Shown here in pieces: positions 31,765 to 39,703 of a stretch of 39,878 bases of DNA; the first letter of the stretch is position 1; each line of letters begins with the position of its first letter. The translations under genes were made by a program, and so were the position numbers. The stretch covers positions 1 through 39,878 of the forward strand of contig CAYYZO010000030.1 in assembly GCA_964476185.1 (NCBI GenBank), in the 5' to 3' direction. The stretch is from DATNBU01 sp964476185 (GTDB lineage: Bacteria; Desulfobacterota; Binatia; UBA1149; CAITLU01). The notes below the pieces were generated by a model. The model did no database searches and was not told the origin of the DNA. It was given only the letters and a program-made list of their open reading frames with translations.

Positions 31765-32458
31765 AGAAGTTCCGGGAGACGGTCAGGGACAGCAGCCAGG
31801 TCGGGCCGGTGCCGCCCATGCTCGGAAGGTATCCGGTGTCGCCCGGCCAGCGGGTCGGACCGTTCGGGATGAACGAGAACGAACTGTCGAGCCCCCAGCC
31901 CTCGAGTCCCCATTCGTCGCCGCGCCAGCGCACTCCCGAGTTCAGGCGCAGCCGTTCGTAACCGGTCGGCGCCAGGCCTCCGCCGTTGCCGTTGACGCTG
32001 CCCGACTTCGCGATGCCGCCGAGCACGTCGAGGCCGGCCAGAGGCGTGTACTCGATGCCGAGGAAGTGCCGCCAGTTCTCCCTGGCGCCGCGCATGTGGA
32101 GCTCGCCGCCGTCGATCAGTTCGTCGAGTCGCAGGAAGGAAGACGAGAGCGCGGTCTCGTCGGCGAGTCCAAGCCCGTAGGAGGCTTTCCAGCCGGGCGC
32201 CAGGGAGTGCGAAACACCGTAGATGCGCGGCATCGCGGCGCCGGTCCGGTACAGCAGCTTCGGCGCGGCGTCGATTTCCTCGGGTTCGGGTAACAGCTGC
32301 GCCCGGGCGACGGTCGCCAGCGCGAGCGACAGCAGCAGGATCGATGTCGAGACAGCGAAGAAGCGCAGCGGAACGGAGGCGATCGCGGGCAGGCCGTGGG
32401 CAACGTCTTCGCCGGGGTGACGCGGTGCGCATCCAACGGAAGACTTGCGGCCTCGCAT
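31763..32458 (-). CDS. Half-length FadL-like outer-membrane protein (C-terminal barrel half)
   Basis: 231 residues from the ATG at 32458, with a long n-region and a signal helix (SILLLSLALATVARA). The mature part of about 178 residues aligns with only the C-terminal half of the 422-residue porin encoded next to it: GARENWRHFLGIEYTPLAGL matches GARDEWRHSVGVQYAWSEAY; LRLNSGVRWRGDEWGLEG matches WRLHTGLRWMGEKWGIDG; LSLTVSRNF matches LSILISRKF. The NPAG-containing plug half is missing, but a signal peptide and C-terminal Phe are kept. It is therefore either an evolved small barrel or an internally deleted copy that still exports. The divergent Kef-type antiporter gene starts 160 bases away. Confidence 0.7.
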   Translation of the reverse strand: MRGRKSSVGCAPRHPGEDVAHGLPAIASVPLRFFAVSTSILLLSLALATVARAQLLPEPEEIDAAPKLLYRTGAAMPRIYGVSHSLAPGWKASYGLGLADETALSSSFLRLDELIDGGELHMRGARENWRHFLGIEYTPLAGLDVLGGIAKSGSVNGNGGGLAPTGYERLRLNSGVRWRGDEWGLEGWGLDSSFSFIPNGPTRWPGDTGYLPSMGGTGPTWLLSLTVSRNF

Positions 32459-32487
32459 GACGTCGTGTTCTCCGAGATCACAGGTAC

Positions 32488-32529
32488 GCCCGGTCCCGGC
32501 TTGGAGCAATCGGATTCCGGGCTTTTTTT
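32488..32529 (+). terminator. Terminator-like stem with seven T upstream of the antiporter gene
   Basis: GCCCGG (32488-32493) pairs with CCGGGC (32517-32522), followed at once by seven T. No plus-strand gene ends nearby, so it may be a leader attenuator, or the A-tract may be an UP element for the minus-strand porin promoter. The 13 bases GGGCTTTTTTTCG recur exactly at the structure near 20262. Confidence 0.35.
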
Positions 32530-32581
32530 CGCAGCCGGGCGATGTCCGGTTCGCGGGCGTCGAGGAAACGAGCCCCGGTCT

Positions 32582-32608
32582 TTGACCCCAAGCGTTGCCG
32601 CCTACAAA
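32582..32608 (+). promoter_or_regulatory. Putative promoter of the Kef-type antiporter gene
   Basis: TTGACC (32582-32587) and TACAAA (32603-32608; 4 of 6 -10 matches) are 15 bases apart; TTTGAC gives 16. Transcription would begin about 32615, so the GTG at 32618 would be read from a leaderless message. That agrees with the absence of a ribosome binding site. Confidence 0.35.
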
Positions 32609-32617
32609 GTCCGGCTC

Positions 32618-34597
32618 GTGCTTCTTCTCGACGTCGTCGTGATGCTTGGCGTGGCGGTCGCGGGTCTTCTCGCGGCCGGGTTCCTCGGCAACCCTGTCGC
32701 CGAGAAGCTGTTCGGCCGGCGTCTCGGGATCCCGCCGATCGTCGTCTATCTCTTCGCCGGCGTGCTTGCCGGTCCCGGCGTGTTCGGCCTCGTCGCCCAC
32801 TCGGAAAGCGTCGACGAGCTGGCGGAAATCGGGGTCGCGCTGTTGCTGTTCGGCGTCGGCATCGAGTTCTCGTTGCAGAAACTGCGGCGCATGGTCGGTT
32901 TCCTGCTGGCCGGCGGCGCCGTGCAGGTGATCGCGAGCATCGTCCTGACCGCGGCGCTGATGCAGGCGGTCGGCACGCCTGGGCCGGAGGCGGTCGTGGC
33001 CGGCTTCCTGGTCGCGCTCTCGAGCACGGCGCTCGTGTTCAAGATGCTCGACGGGCGCGGCGAGCTCGACGCGCCGAGCGGCCAGGCCGCGGCCAGCATA
33101 CTGCTGTTCCAGGACCTCGCGCTCGTGCCGATGATGCTGCTCCTGCCCGCCCTGGCCGGTCCCGCCGACGCGATCGTGGGCGCGGCCGCCCGCGCGCTGG
33201 CCACGGCGGGCCTTGCGATCGTCGGGATCGTCGCGCTCGCGCGCGTCGTGCTTCCGCGCACGCTCGAACTCACGGCGCGCGCCCGGCTGCCGGAGCTGTT
33301 CCCGTCGGTCGCGCTGCTGGCGGCGTTCGGCACGGCGCTGGGCGCCGCGGGCTTCGGCCTGTCGCTGCCGCTCGGCGCGTTCCTGGCCGGTCTCGCGCTG
33401 TCGGGCACGCCCTATGCGCACCAGGTGTTCGCGGAACTGCTCCCGCTTCGCGATGCGTTCGTCGCGCTGTTCTTCACCAGCATCGGCGCGCTGCTCGATC
33501 CCACGACGATCGTCGCCCACCCCGGGCTCGTCGCGACGCTGATCGGAGCCGTCGTGCTGAAGGGCCTCGTCTCCGGCGCGGTCATCGGCGCGGGCTGGCG
33601 CTCGGCGCGACTCGGCGTGCTCGGCGGTTGCGCGCTCGCGCAGATCGGCGAGTTCTCGTTCGTGCTGTCGCGCGAGGCGACGGGCCTCGGCATCCTGTCG
33701 CCCGAGCTCTCCCAGGCGTTCCTGGCCGCCGCGGTGCTGACGATGGCGGCGACCCCGTTCGTCTATTTCGCCGGTCGTCGCGCGACGCTCCTCGACCTCG
33801 GCGCGCAAACGGAGAAAGTCGAACATTCCGGCCACGTCATCGTGGTCGGCTACGACGTGACCGGCCAGGCCGTCGCGCGCGTGCTCGGCTCCACGTCGAT
33901 CCCGTTCGTGGTGCTCGACATGGACCCGGCGCGCGTGCAGGCCGGGGAAGCCGACGGGCTTCCGCTGCACTTCGGCGACGGCTCGCGGCGCGGGGCCCTC
34001 GAGGCGGTGGGGATCGAGGCGGCGCGGGCGGTCGTCGTCGCCGTCAGCGACCCGCTCGCTTCACGCCGGATCACGGCGCTGTGCCGGCAGCTCAACCCGC
34101 GGGCCTGCGTGCTCGTGCGCGCCCACGGCGTCGACGAGATCCGGGAGCTCGAGCGCCTCGGGGCGACCGAGGTCATCCCCGCCGAGTTCGAGGCGTCGAT
34201 CGAGCTGTTCGTGCGCCTGCTGCAGCATCTCGGCGTCCCCCGCCATGTCGCCCGCGTCCAGGAAGGCATCATCCGGCTCGGCAACTACCATTCGCTGCGA
34301 GGCGCGCCGACCACCTACGAGATGATGTCGGACATCGAGCGGTTGATCGGCGGCGGCATCATCGAGAGCGCCGAGGTGATGAAGGGCAGCCGCGCGGACG
34401 GCCGCACGCTGGCCGAACTCGACTTCCGCTCCTCGACCGGAGCGGTCGTGCTCACGCTGATCCGCGACGAGGAACCGCTTTCGAATCCGGACGATTCGGT
34501 GCGGCTCGAGGCGGGAGACCGCGTCGTCGTCTACGGGCCGCACGCGGGCATCGCGGCGGCGATCGAACTGTTCGACCCGCCGGTCGCGTCGGCGTGA
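32618..34597 (+). CDS. Kef/YbaL-type monovalent cation:proton antiporter (CPA2) with RCK domain
   Basis: 659 residues from a GTG at 32618; GTG 32639 and ATG 32642 are later options. Residues 1 to about 385 hold a dozen hydrophobic segments of the Na/H-exchanger fold: PVAEKLFGRRLGIPPIVVYL, AGVLAGPGVFGL, IGVALLLFGVGIEFSLQKL and FQDLALVPMMLLLPAL are typical CPA2 stretches. From about 405 an RCK_N/TrkA-N domain begins HVIVVGYDVTGQAVARVLG, with nucleotide-binding GDGSRRGALEAVGIE. From about 580 an RCK_C domain follows (RTLAELDFRSSTGAVVLTLI; LEAGDRVVVYGP). It exchanges K+ (or Na+) for protons across the inner membrane and is gated by a dinucleotide. No KefF/KefG-like partner gene is adjacent. It is closest in layout to YbaL/KefB. 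Confidence 0.92.
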   Translation: MLLLDVVVMLGVAVAGLLAAGFLGNPVAEKLFGRRLGIPPIVVYLFAGVLAGPGVFGLVAHSESVDELAEIGVALLLFGVGIEFSLQKLRRMVGFLLAGGAVQVIASIVLTAALMQAVGTPGPEAVVAGFLVALSSTALVFKMLDGRGELDAPSGQAAASILLFQDLALVPMMLLLPALAGPADAIVGAAARALATAGLAIVGIVALARVVLPRTLELTARARLPELFPSVALLAAFGTALGAAGFGLSLPLGAFLAGLALSGTPYAHQVFAELLPLRDAFVALFFTSIGALLDPTTIVAHPGLVATLIGAVVLKGLVSGAVIGAGWRSARLGVLGGCALAQIGEFSFVLSREATGLGILSPELSQAFLAAAVLTMAATPFVYFAGRRATLLDLGAQTEKVEHSGHVIVVGYDVTGQAVARVLGSTSIPFVVLDMDPARVQAGEADGLPLHFGDGSRRGALEAVGIEAARAVVVAVSDPLASRRITALCRQLNPRACVLVRAHGVDEIRELERLGATEVIPAEFEASIELFVRLLQHLGVPRHVARVQEGIIRLGNYHSLRGAPTTYEMMSDIERLIGGGIIESAEVMKGSRADGRTLAELDFRSSTGAVVLTLIRDEEPLSNPDDSVRLEAGDRVVVYGPHAGIAAAIELFDPPVASA

Positions 34598-34715
34598 CGC
34601 ACGGCGACGCATTCTGAACACATCGTAAAACAAAAACTCAGCGATTCCGCGAAGATCCGTTTCTCTTGCGTGCGGCGCGTCGCCAAGATGGCCGCAAATG
34701 ACGGGGAGGGACGCT

Positions 34716-35690
34716 ATGCGATCGTCCGGGCGGGGACGCCGGACCGCAGCGGCGCTCGCAGCGCTGTGGCTCGTGTCGTTGGCCGCGTCGTCGTTCGCTT
34801 CCGACAAGGAGTCGGCTCGCGACACCGAGTCCGCGAGTTCGACGGTGCGTCCGGGCGATTCGGGTCACGCTCCTCCGGCGACCCGGAGCCTTCCGAAATC
34901 CAGCCCCGCAGCGCACGGGCGCCTCGAAGCGTATCCGAGTCTTTCCGGCGTCACCGACCCGACGCGCAACGAGAAGCTGCTGCTCGATCTCGTCAACGTG
35001 GAGCGCAACTCCCGCCGGTTGAAGCCGCTCGCGTGGGACGGCCTGCTGAGCGGGCTCGCGCGGATGCACGCCAACGACATGCGTTCGGTTCGCAAGGCTT
35101 CGCACGAATCGTCGACCGACGGCGCGACGTTCCGAACCCGCCTCGCGCGAACTCCTTACCGCGCGAGCGCCGCGGCGGAGAACGTCGCGTACAACGCCGA
35201 CGTCCTGAAGGCGCACCGCGCGCTGATGGCTTCGCCGGGACACCGCAAGAACATCCTCGATCCGGGCCTGACCTCGCTCGGCCTGGCCGTGCTCGTCGAC
35301 ACCGACGGCTGGGTCTGGGTGGTCGAGGACTTCGCCACGCCGATGGCGCACGTCAGCGACGACGAAGCCAAGCAGCTGATGCAGCGGACGCTCGAGCGTT
35401 CGCGCTCCTGGCGGCGCTCCTTGCCCGAGGACAAGGCGCTCTCGCGAAAACTCGGGGAACTCGTGGAGGAGATGGCCGAGTCCGGCTCGGTGCGCAACGG
35501 GATCGGATCGATCGGCGGCGAAGGCTGGACGCTCGCGTTCACCGCGCTCGATCCGAGCCAGCCGCCGCCGAGCGCGCTCGAGCACGCCGGGAAGGCCGAT
35601 GGGTACGCGCTGGCCGTCACGTTCCGCAAGACCCCGCGCTATCCCTTCGGCGCCTACTGGGCGATCCTCTATTTGAAGGGAGCGTTCTGA
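34716..35690 (+). CDS. Secreted CAP (SCP/PR-1) domain protein
   Basis: 324 residues; the ATG at 34716 is preceded by GGGGAGGG at ideal spacing, better than the ATG at 34698. The signal peptide is TAAALAALWLVSLAASSFA. After a Ser/Thr-rich linker, residues about 85-215 form the CAP domain: NEKLLLDLVNVERNSRRLKP, LARMHANDM (His), ASHESSTDG, AAENVAY (Glu) and ASPGHRKNILDPGLTSLGLA (His). The spaced His/Glu set of the CAP cavity is retained. A further ~110 residues follow with no recognised fold. Bacterial CAP proteins are extracellular or envelope proteins of mostly unknown activity (proteolysis, lipid binding). A short AT-rich stretch at 34613-34655 is the likely promoter area. Confidence 0.88.
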   Translation: MRSSGRGRRTAAALAALWLVSLAASSFASDKESARDTESASSTVRPGDSGHAPPATRSLPKSSPAAHGRLEAYPSLSGVTDPTRNEKLLLDLVNVERNSRRLKPLAWDGLLSGLARMHANDMRSVRKASHESSTDGATFRTRLARTPYRASAAAENVAYNADVLKAHRALMASPGHRKNILDPGLTSLGLAVLVDTDGWVWVVEDFATPMAHVSDDEAKQLMQRTLERSRSWRRSLPEDKALSRKLGELVEEMAESGSVRNGIGSIGGEGWTLAFTALDPSQPPPSALEHAGKADGYALAVTFRKTPRYPFGAYWAILYLKGAF

Positions 35691-35724
35691 CGGAGGGACG
35701 ACAGGCTCCATTTCCGTCGACGAA

Positions 35725-35825
35725 TCCGGGGACAGGTACGAACTCGAAGTCCGGGACGCACTTCGAGCGGGCGAAGGGACGACGCCCGGACGCCGTCAGC
35801 GGCGATGATCGTACCTGTCCCCGGA
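35725..35825. repeat. REP/RAYT-like palindromic element with 17-bp inverted ends
   Basis: TCCGGGGACAGGTACGA (35725-35741) is exactly inverted at 35809-35825. Inside are CTCGAAGT (35743-35750) / ACTTCGAG (35760-35767), an 8-bp perfect stem, and CGCCG-TCAG-CGGCG near 35791. GGGGACAGGTAC is a motif I associate with repeats of the Y1/REP-associated transposases in this bacterial group. No transposase gene is in the window. The element begins 34 bases after the CAP gene stop, the usual 3' position of REP units, and could end transcripts from either side. The remaining bases of 35691-35940 hold nothing else noticed. Confidence 0.6.
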
Positions 35826-35940
35826 CTTCTCCTGCGGCGCCTTGCCCTCTCTCGGCGATCGCTCGTGCACGCGGCCGCCGGCGCGGCTCGCGGACGGCTC
35901 CGACTCCGGAGGGACCCGGCGGAGCGACTCGACGCGAGCG

Positions 35941-36375
35941 TCACGCCACGACGCGTTCGCTCCACCTTCCGACCCGCCAGCCGCGGCCCGAGCCGTCGGT
36001 GCAGACGTAGACGACGTCGTCCTCGATCCAGAAGAACGCCCGCTGCCGGAACGTCGTCGAGATCGTCGCCGCGGTCGCAAGGTCGGTCGCGAACCCGCGG
36101 CCGGGCTCCCGGTGGACCAGGTCCGCGGACGCGCCGGTGGCTTCGAACGAACGCAGCGAACGACGGTCGAGCTCGCCGACGAGCTCGCGAGCGGCCCGCT
36201 CGTTGGCGTCCGGCGCCTGCACGATCCCGTCCGGATTGCAGGCGGTGACGACGGCGAAGCGCCGCGGCCACTCGCGCGGCGGATCGGGCACGAGGAAGAC
36301 GGTCGTGAAGTACTCCGGGGCGAACGGCGCTGGTTCGGTGGCGTTCACGATCGTCGTCGCGGCGGTCCTCGTCAT
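35941..36375 (-). CDS. DUF3293 domain protein
   Basis: 144 residues from the ATG at 36375. The domain covers almost the whole chain: EYFTTVFLVPDPPREWPRRF, FAVVTACNPDGIVQAPDANE (the conserved TA.NP.g.. segment), ELVGELDRRSLRSFEATG, and FRQRAFFWIEDDVVYVCTDG near the end. DUF3293 proteins are small soluble proteins without assigned function. The start codon overlaps the stop of the alpha-glucosidase gene by four bases (ATGA), so the two are co-translated. Upstream in-frame sequence is the antisense of that enzyme gene and is not part of this protein. Confidence 0.82.
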   Translation of the reverse strand: MTRTAATTIVNATEPAPFAPEYFTTVFLVPDPPREWPRRFAVVTACNPDGIVQAPDANERAARELVGELDRRSLRSFEATGASADLVHREPGRGFATDLATAATISTTFRQRAFFWIEDDVVYVCTDGSGRGWRVGRWSERVVA

Positions 36376-37955
36376 GTCGGTCGGCGGTCGTCGGCCGGCC
36401 GCGGCCGCAGCAGGATCGCGCTCTCGGCGGCGACGATGCCGTCGAATTCGCGGCCTTCGCCGCGTGCACGGCTTTCGACCTCGACGATCGAGGGTGGAAG
36501 ATCCACGCGCGCGTCGTTCCCGGAGAAGTTCACGACGACCGTGCGTTCGTCGCCGCACGGACTCGTGCGGCGAACGACGAGCGTGCCGGCGTCGAGCGCG
36601 CTGCCGAGCGACAAGACCTCCTGGCGGCCGAGACGCAACGCGGGGGACGCGCGTCGTGCGGCGAGCAGCCGACGATACAGGTGCAGGACGGAAGCGGGAT
36701 CCTCGCGTTGCGCGGCGGCCGCGCGTCGCGCGGCGTCCGGCGGCCACGGGAGCCAGTTGTCATCGCGCACCCAGCCGTGCGCCGGCGTGTCGTCCCACGG
36801 GATCGGCGCACGGCAGCCGTCGCGCCCTCCGGGGTCGAGCACGCGATCGGCCGCAACCACGGCGTCCTCGAGCCCGAGCTCCTCGCCGGCGTAGACGAAG
36901 GGCGTGCCACGCAGGCCGAGCAGCAGGAACGCGGCCGCGCGGGCGCGCTCCTCGCTGCCGTAGCGCGTCGCGTGGCGCTGGTTGTCGTGGTTCGACAGCA
37001 CCCACGTCGGCCACGCGCCCCGCGACGCGAGTTCCTCGTCGATGCGCTGCATCTGCTCGCGCCACGCTCCGGCGTCGAACGGCGTGAACAGCGGCAGGAA
37101 GTTGAAGCACAGGTGCAGTTCGTCGCCGTGGCCGTAGTACTCGGCGATCTGGGCCGTATCGAGCAGGAACACCTCGCCGACCGCCACGCGGTCGCCGTCG
37201 TACGAATCGAGCAGCCGGCGCAGGTCGCGCAGCAGCGGATGCGTCTCCGGCCGGTGGTTCAGCGGCACGTGCGTCAGGCCCCGGAGGTGCTCGGGGTCGT
37301 CCGGCAGCTCCGGGTCCTTGCCGATCAGGTGGACCACGTCCATGCGGAAGCCGTCCACGCCGCGATCGAGCCAGAAGCGCAGCGTCGCGTGCATCGCCGA
37401 GACGACGGCCGGGTTGCTCCAGTCGAGGTCGGGCTGCTCGGGCAGGAAGCAGTGCAGCCAATACTGTCCGGTCGCTTCGTCGAGCGTCCAGGCCGGGCCG
37501 CGAAAGAACTGCCCGACCCAGTTGTTGGGCGGCGAGCCGTCCGGCTTCGGGTCGCGCCAGACGTACCAGTCGCGGCGCGCGCTCGTGCGGCTGCTGCGGG
37601 ATTCGAGGAACCACGGGTGCCGGTCCGACGTGTGGTTCGGCACCCAGTCGATGATCACGCGCAGGCCGAGGCGGTGGGCGTCGGCGAGCAGGCGGTCGAA
37701 GTCGGCCAGTGTCCCGAACAACGGGTCGACGTCGCAGTGGTCGCTGACGTCGTAGCCGTAGTCCTTCATCGGGGAGCGGAAGAACGGGCTGATCCAGATC
37801 GCGTCCACGCCGAGCCACGCGAGGTGGTCGAGGCGTCGCCGGATGCCCTCGAGGTCGCCGATGCCGTCGCCGTCGGTGTCGAGGAAGCTGCGCGGGTAGA
37901 CCTGGTAGAAGACCGCGCCCTTCCACCAGGGCGCGGCGTCGTTCGGGAACGGCAT
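36372..37955 (-). CDS. GH13 alpha-glucosidase / oligo-1,6-glucosidase-like enzyme
   Basis: 527 residues from the ATG at 37955. The (beta/alpha)8 barrel starts WWKGAVFYQVYPRSFLDTDG, with conserved region I DWVPNH (103-108). Region II is GFRMDVV with nucleophile Asp206, region III VAVGEVF with acid/base Glu261, and region IV LSNHDNQR with Asp324. All catalytic residues are present. GVGDLEGI-type sequence (GIGDLEGIRRRLDHL) and QPDLDWSNP are typical of alpha-1,4/1,6-glucosidases (subfamilies 17/23/30) rather than alpha-amylases. There is no signal peptide, so it acts in the cytoplasm on maltose- or isomaltose-type oligosaccharides or sucrose-like substrates. It is followed without gap by the DUF3293 gene. 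Confidence 0.94.
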   Translation of the reverse strand: MPFPNDAAPWWKGAVFYQVYPRSFLDTDGDGIGDLEGIRRRLDHLAWLGVDAIWISPFFRSPMKDYGYDVSDHCDVDPLFGTLADFDRLLADAHRLGLRVIIDWVPNHTSDRHPWFLESRSSRTSARRDWYVWRDPKPDGSPPNNWVGQFFRGPAWTLDEATGQYWLHCFLPEQPDLDWSNPAVVSAMHATLRFWLDRGVDGFRMDVVHLIGKDPELPDDPEHLRGLTHVPLNHRPETHPLLRDLRRLLDSYDGDRVAVGEVFLLDTAQIAEYYGHGDELHLCFNFLPLFTPFDAGAWREQMQRIDEELASRGAWPTWVLSNHDNQRHATRYGSEERARAAAFLLLGLRGTPFVYAGEELGLEDAVVAADRVLDPGGRDGCRAPIPWDDTPAHGWVRDDNWLPWPPDAARRAAAAQREDPASVLHLYRRLLAARRASPALRLGRQEVLSLGSALDAGTLVVRRTSPCGDERTVVVNFSGNDARVDLPPSIVEVESRARGEGREFDGIVAAESAILLRPRPADDRRPT

Positions 37956-38078
37956 CCCGGCAGCATAGGCGCCGGCGCGGGCGATGCGAGTCCGGGTCGT
38001 GGCCGGCCCGTCGGCGCGACGACCGTGGAGCCGCCCGAGGGTTGGGTGAGCGCCCGGACTCGGATAGCTTGCGCGCCC

Positions 38079-38714
38079 ATGAAACGTTCGACCGGTTTCG
38101 TCGTCGCCCTCGTGCTGCTCGGCCTGTCCGCGATCCTGATCACACGCCTGCTGCTCGAGAATTTTCAGCTCAAGGTGGAAGTCGCCAGCCTGAAGTCCAA
38201 GCAGGAAGTGCTGGCCAAGGCGCCGCCCGCGGCCGCCCCGGCCGCCGCGGCGCCGGCGGCGGCGACCGCGCCGGCCGCCGCCGGCACGGTCCTCGAGAGC
38301 GCGCGGCAGATGATGAGCGATGCCCTGCTCGGCGAGGAAGGGGCAGAGAAGAAACTCTGGATCCGGGTCGATCCCCGCGATCGGGAGGCTTCTTCGTTCG
38401 CGAACGAGATCGCGGCGGTCTTCCGCGACCACGGCTGGGAAGTGAACGTCCTCGACACCGAAGGCATGCGCTACAAGCCGGGCCTGATGTTCCTGGTCGG
38501 GGCCGAGGAAGAGCCGCCGTCGTACGTCACGACCGCGCAACGGGCGATCGAGGCGATCGGGCAGCCGATGACGAGCGGGCGCGGTTATCTCGCCTACTAC
38601 GAATCCAAGAAACGCGAGGATCCGCAGTGGCGCGGTACCGAGTTCCTGCCCGAGCAGACCTACGTGCTGCTGGTCGGGCGCAAGCCCGCTCCGGAGGCGG
38701 CGTCGGCCGAGTGA
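38079..38714 (+). CDS. Membrane-anchored protein of unknown function
   Basis: 211 residues from the ATG at 38079. Residues 5-28 are a hydrophobic signal anchor (TGFVVALVLLGLSAILITRL). A short helical stretch (residues 29-46) and a flexible Ala/Pro-rich linker (about 47-70) follow. The exposed C-terminal domain (about 75-205) is alpha/beta: KKLWIRVDPRDREASSFANE, AAVFRDHGWEVNVLDTEG, KPGLMFLVGAEEEPPSYV and EQTYVLLVGRKP. It resembles a Rossmann-like or LytR_C-like fold, but I do not recognise the family. The topology is one helix with the C-terminal domain in the periplasm. It diverges from the glucosidase gene and stands alone. Confidence 0.72.
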   Translation: MKRSTGFVVALVLLGLSAILITRLLLENFQLKVEVASLKSKQEVLAKAPPAAAPAAAAPAAATAPAAAGTVLESARQMMSDALLGEEGAEKKLWIRVDPRDREASSFANEIAAVFRDHGWEVNVLDTEGMRYKPGLMFLVGAEEEPPSYVTTAQRAIEAIGQPMTSGRGYLAYYESKKREDPQWRGTEFLPEQTYVLLVGRKPAPEAASAE

Positions 38715-38739
38715 GCCTGGCGGCGCCGGCCCGCCGGCG

Positions 38740-39468
38740 TCAGCTCGCGGCGGCCGGGGCCGCCGCCGACCACATCGGCGTGTAGGGCACGGGGGCGTCG
38801 ACGTTCAGGCGGCGCCGGACCTCCTCGAGCGGCAACAGGAGCAACGCCTCCCAGTCGGCCGCCGGCAGGAAGGCCGCCCTCCATCCACGCCACCAGGCCC
38901 GGGCCACGAGCCGGAGCGCTTCGCGGTGCCCCTCGTGCCAAAGCCTCAGGCAACCGAAGAACACGATGAAGCCGATCCCGTGGTTGCCGGTCTGCACCCA
39001 CGTGAACGCGAGCAGCGCGAGCTCGCCGAAGACGTCGCGCTGGTAGCCGGTCACGACGTGCCAGAGGTCGTGCGCGTCGCGCAGCCGCCGGCTCAGCCTC
39101 TGCGCGCGCTCGTCGAGGAACATGGCGGGGTCTTCGATCTCGCTGCTCGCCTCGACGAGGCCGGCGGCGTCGATCGCTTCCCGGTCCATGAACCGCGCGT
39201 ACTCGCGGCCGAGCGTTCCGTCGGCCAGCTCGCGCAGCCGCGGGCGGTCGTCCAGCAGGGCCAGGATGTCGCGGCGGTCCTCGAGGATGCGCCGGCCGAC
39301 CGGGTCGGCGAGCACCCTCTGGTACAGGCGCTCGAAGCTGTTGCCGGTCAGGGCCCGGATGATCCGGAACACCTGCGCGGTGTCGTCCGGGTTCGCGATC
39401 AGTTCGCGCATCGCGCGTGCAGCATCGAGCGGCCGGATCCGGCGTCGGACGACTCCACGAGTGGCCAT
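38740..39468 (-). CDS. COQ4-family protein (ubiquinone biosynthesis-related)
   Basis: 242 residues from the ATG at 39468, with GGAGG eight bases upstream. The COQ4 metal motif HDxxH is present as DAHDLWHVVTGY (His133-Asp134-x2-His137), followed by GELALLAFTWVQTGNHGIGFI and a helical C-terminus, as in the family. Eukaryotic COQ4 organises the coenzyme Q synthesis complex and takes part in C1 decarboxylation/hydroxylation of the ring; bacterial members occur in many genomes with unclear roles. No other ubi/coq gene is in the window. It has a well-formed -35 element upstream. Confidence 0.88.
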   Translation of the reverse strand: MATRGVVRRRIRPLDAARAMRELIANPDDTAQVFRIIRALTGNSFERLYQRVLADPVGRRILEDRRDILALLDDRPRLRELADGTLGREYARFMDREAIDAAGLVEASSEIEDPAMFLDERAQRLSRRLRDAHDLWHVVTGYQRDVFGELALLAFTWVQTGNHGIGFIVFFGCLRLWHEGHREALRLVARAWWRGWRAAFLPAADWEALLLLPLEEVRRRLNVDAPVPYTPMWSAAAPAAAS

Positions 39469-39503
39469 CGGCTTGCCTCCAAAATCGGGAACGAGATGGC
39501 CGG

Positions 39504-39532
39504 AGGCTAGGCTGTGCTTACAGCGTTGTCAA
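39504..39532 (-). promoter_or_regulatory. Promoter of the COQ4-family gene
   Basis: On the minus strand a perfect -35 TTGACA (39527-39532) is followed after 17 bases by TAGCCT (39504-39509; 3 of 6 matches). Transcription would start near 39497, leaving a leader of about 29 bases that includes the GGAGG ribosome binding site. Confidence 0.5.
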
Positions 39533-39703
39533 TATAAGATCCGGTGACGCCTGTTAACTTGCTGACAGTTCACAAAAAAACTTGCGGTACCCACCCGGTG
39601 GCTCTTCCGTCGCTCACGAACGAACTGTAAGTAGAGGATTGCATCTGCATTGCGGAAGCATTGCCGGCGCAATACCCCAACCACCCTCAGGAGGAGGACC
39701 GGA

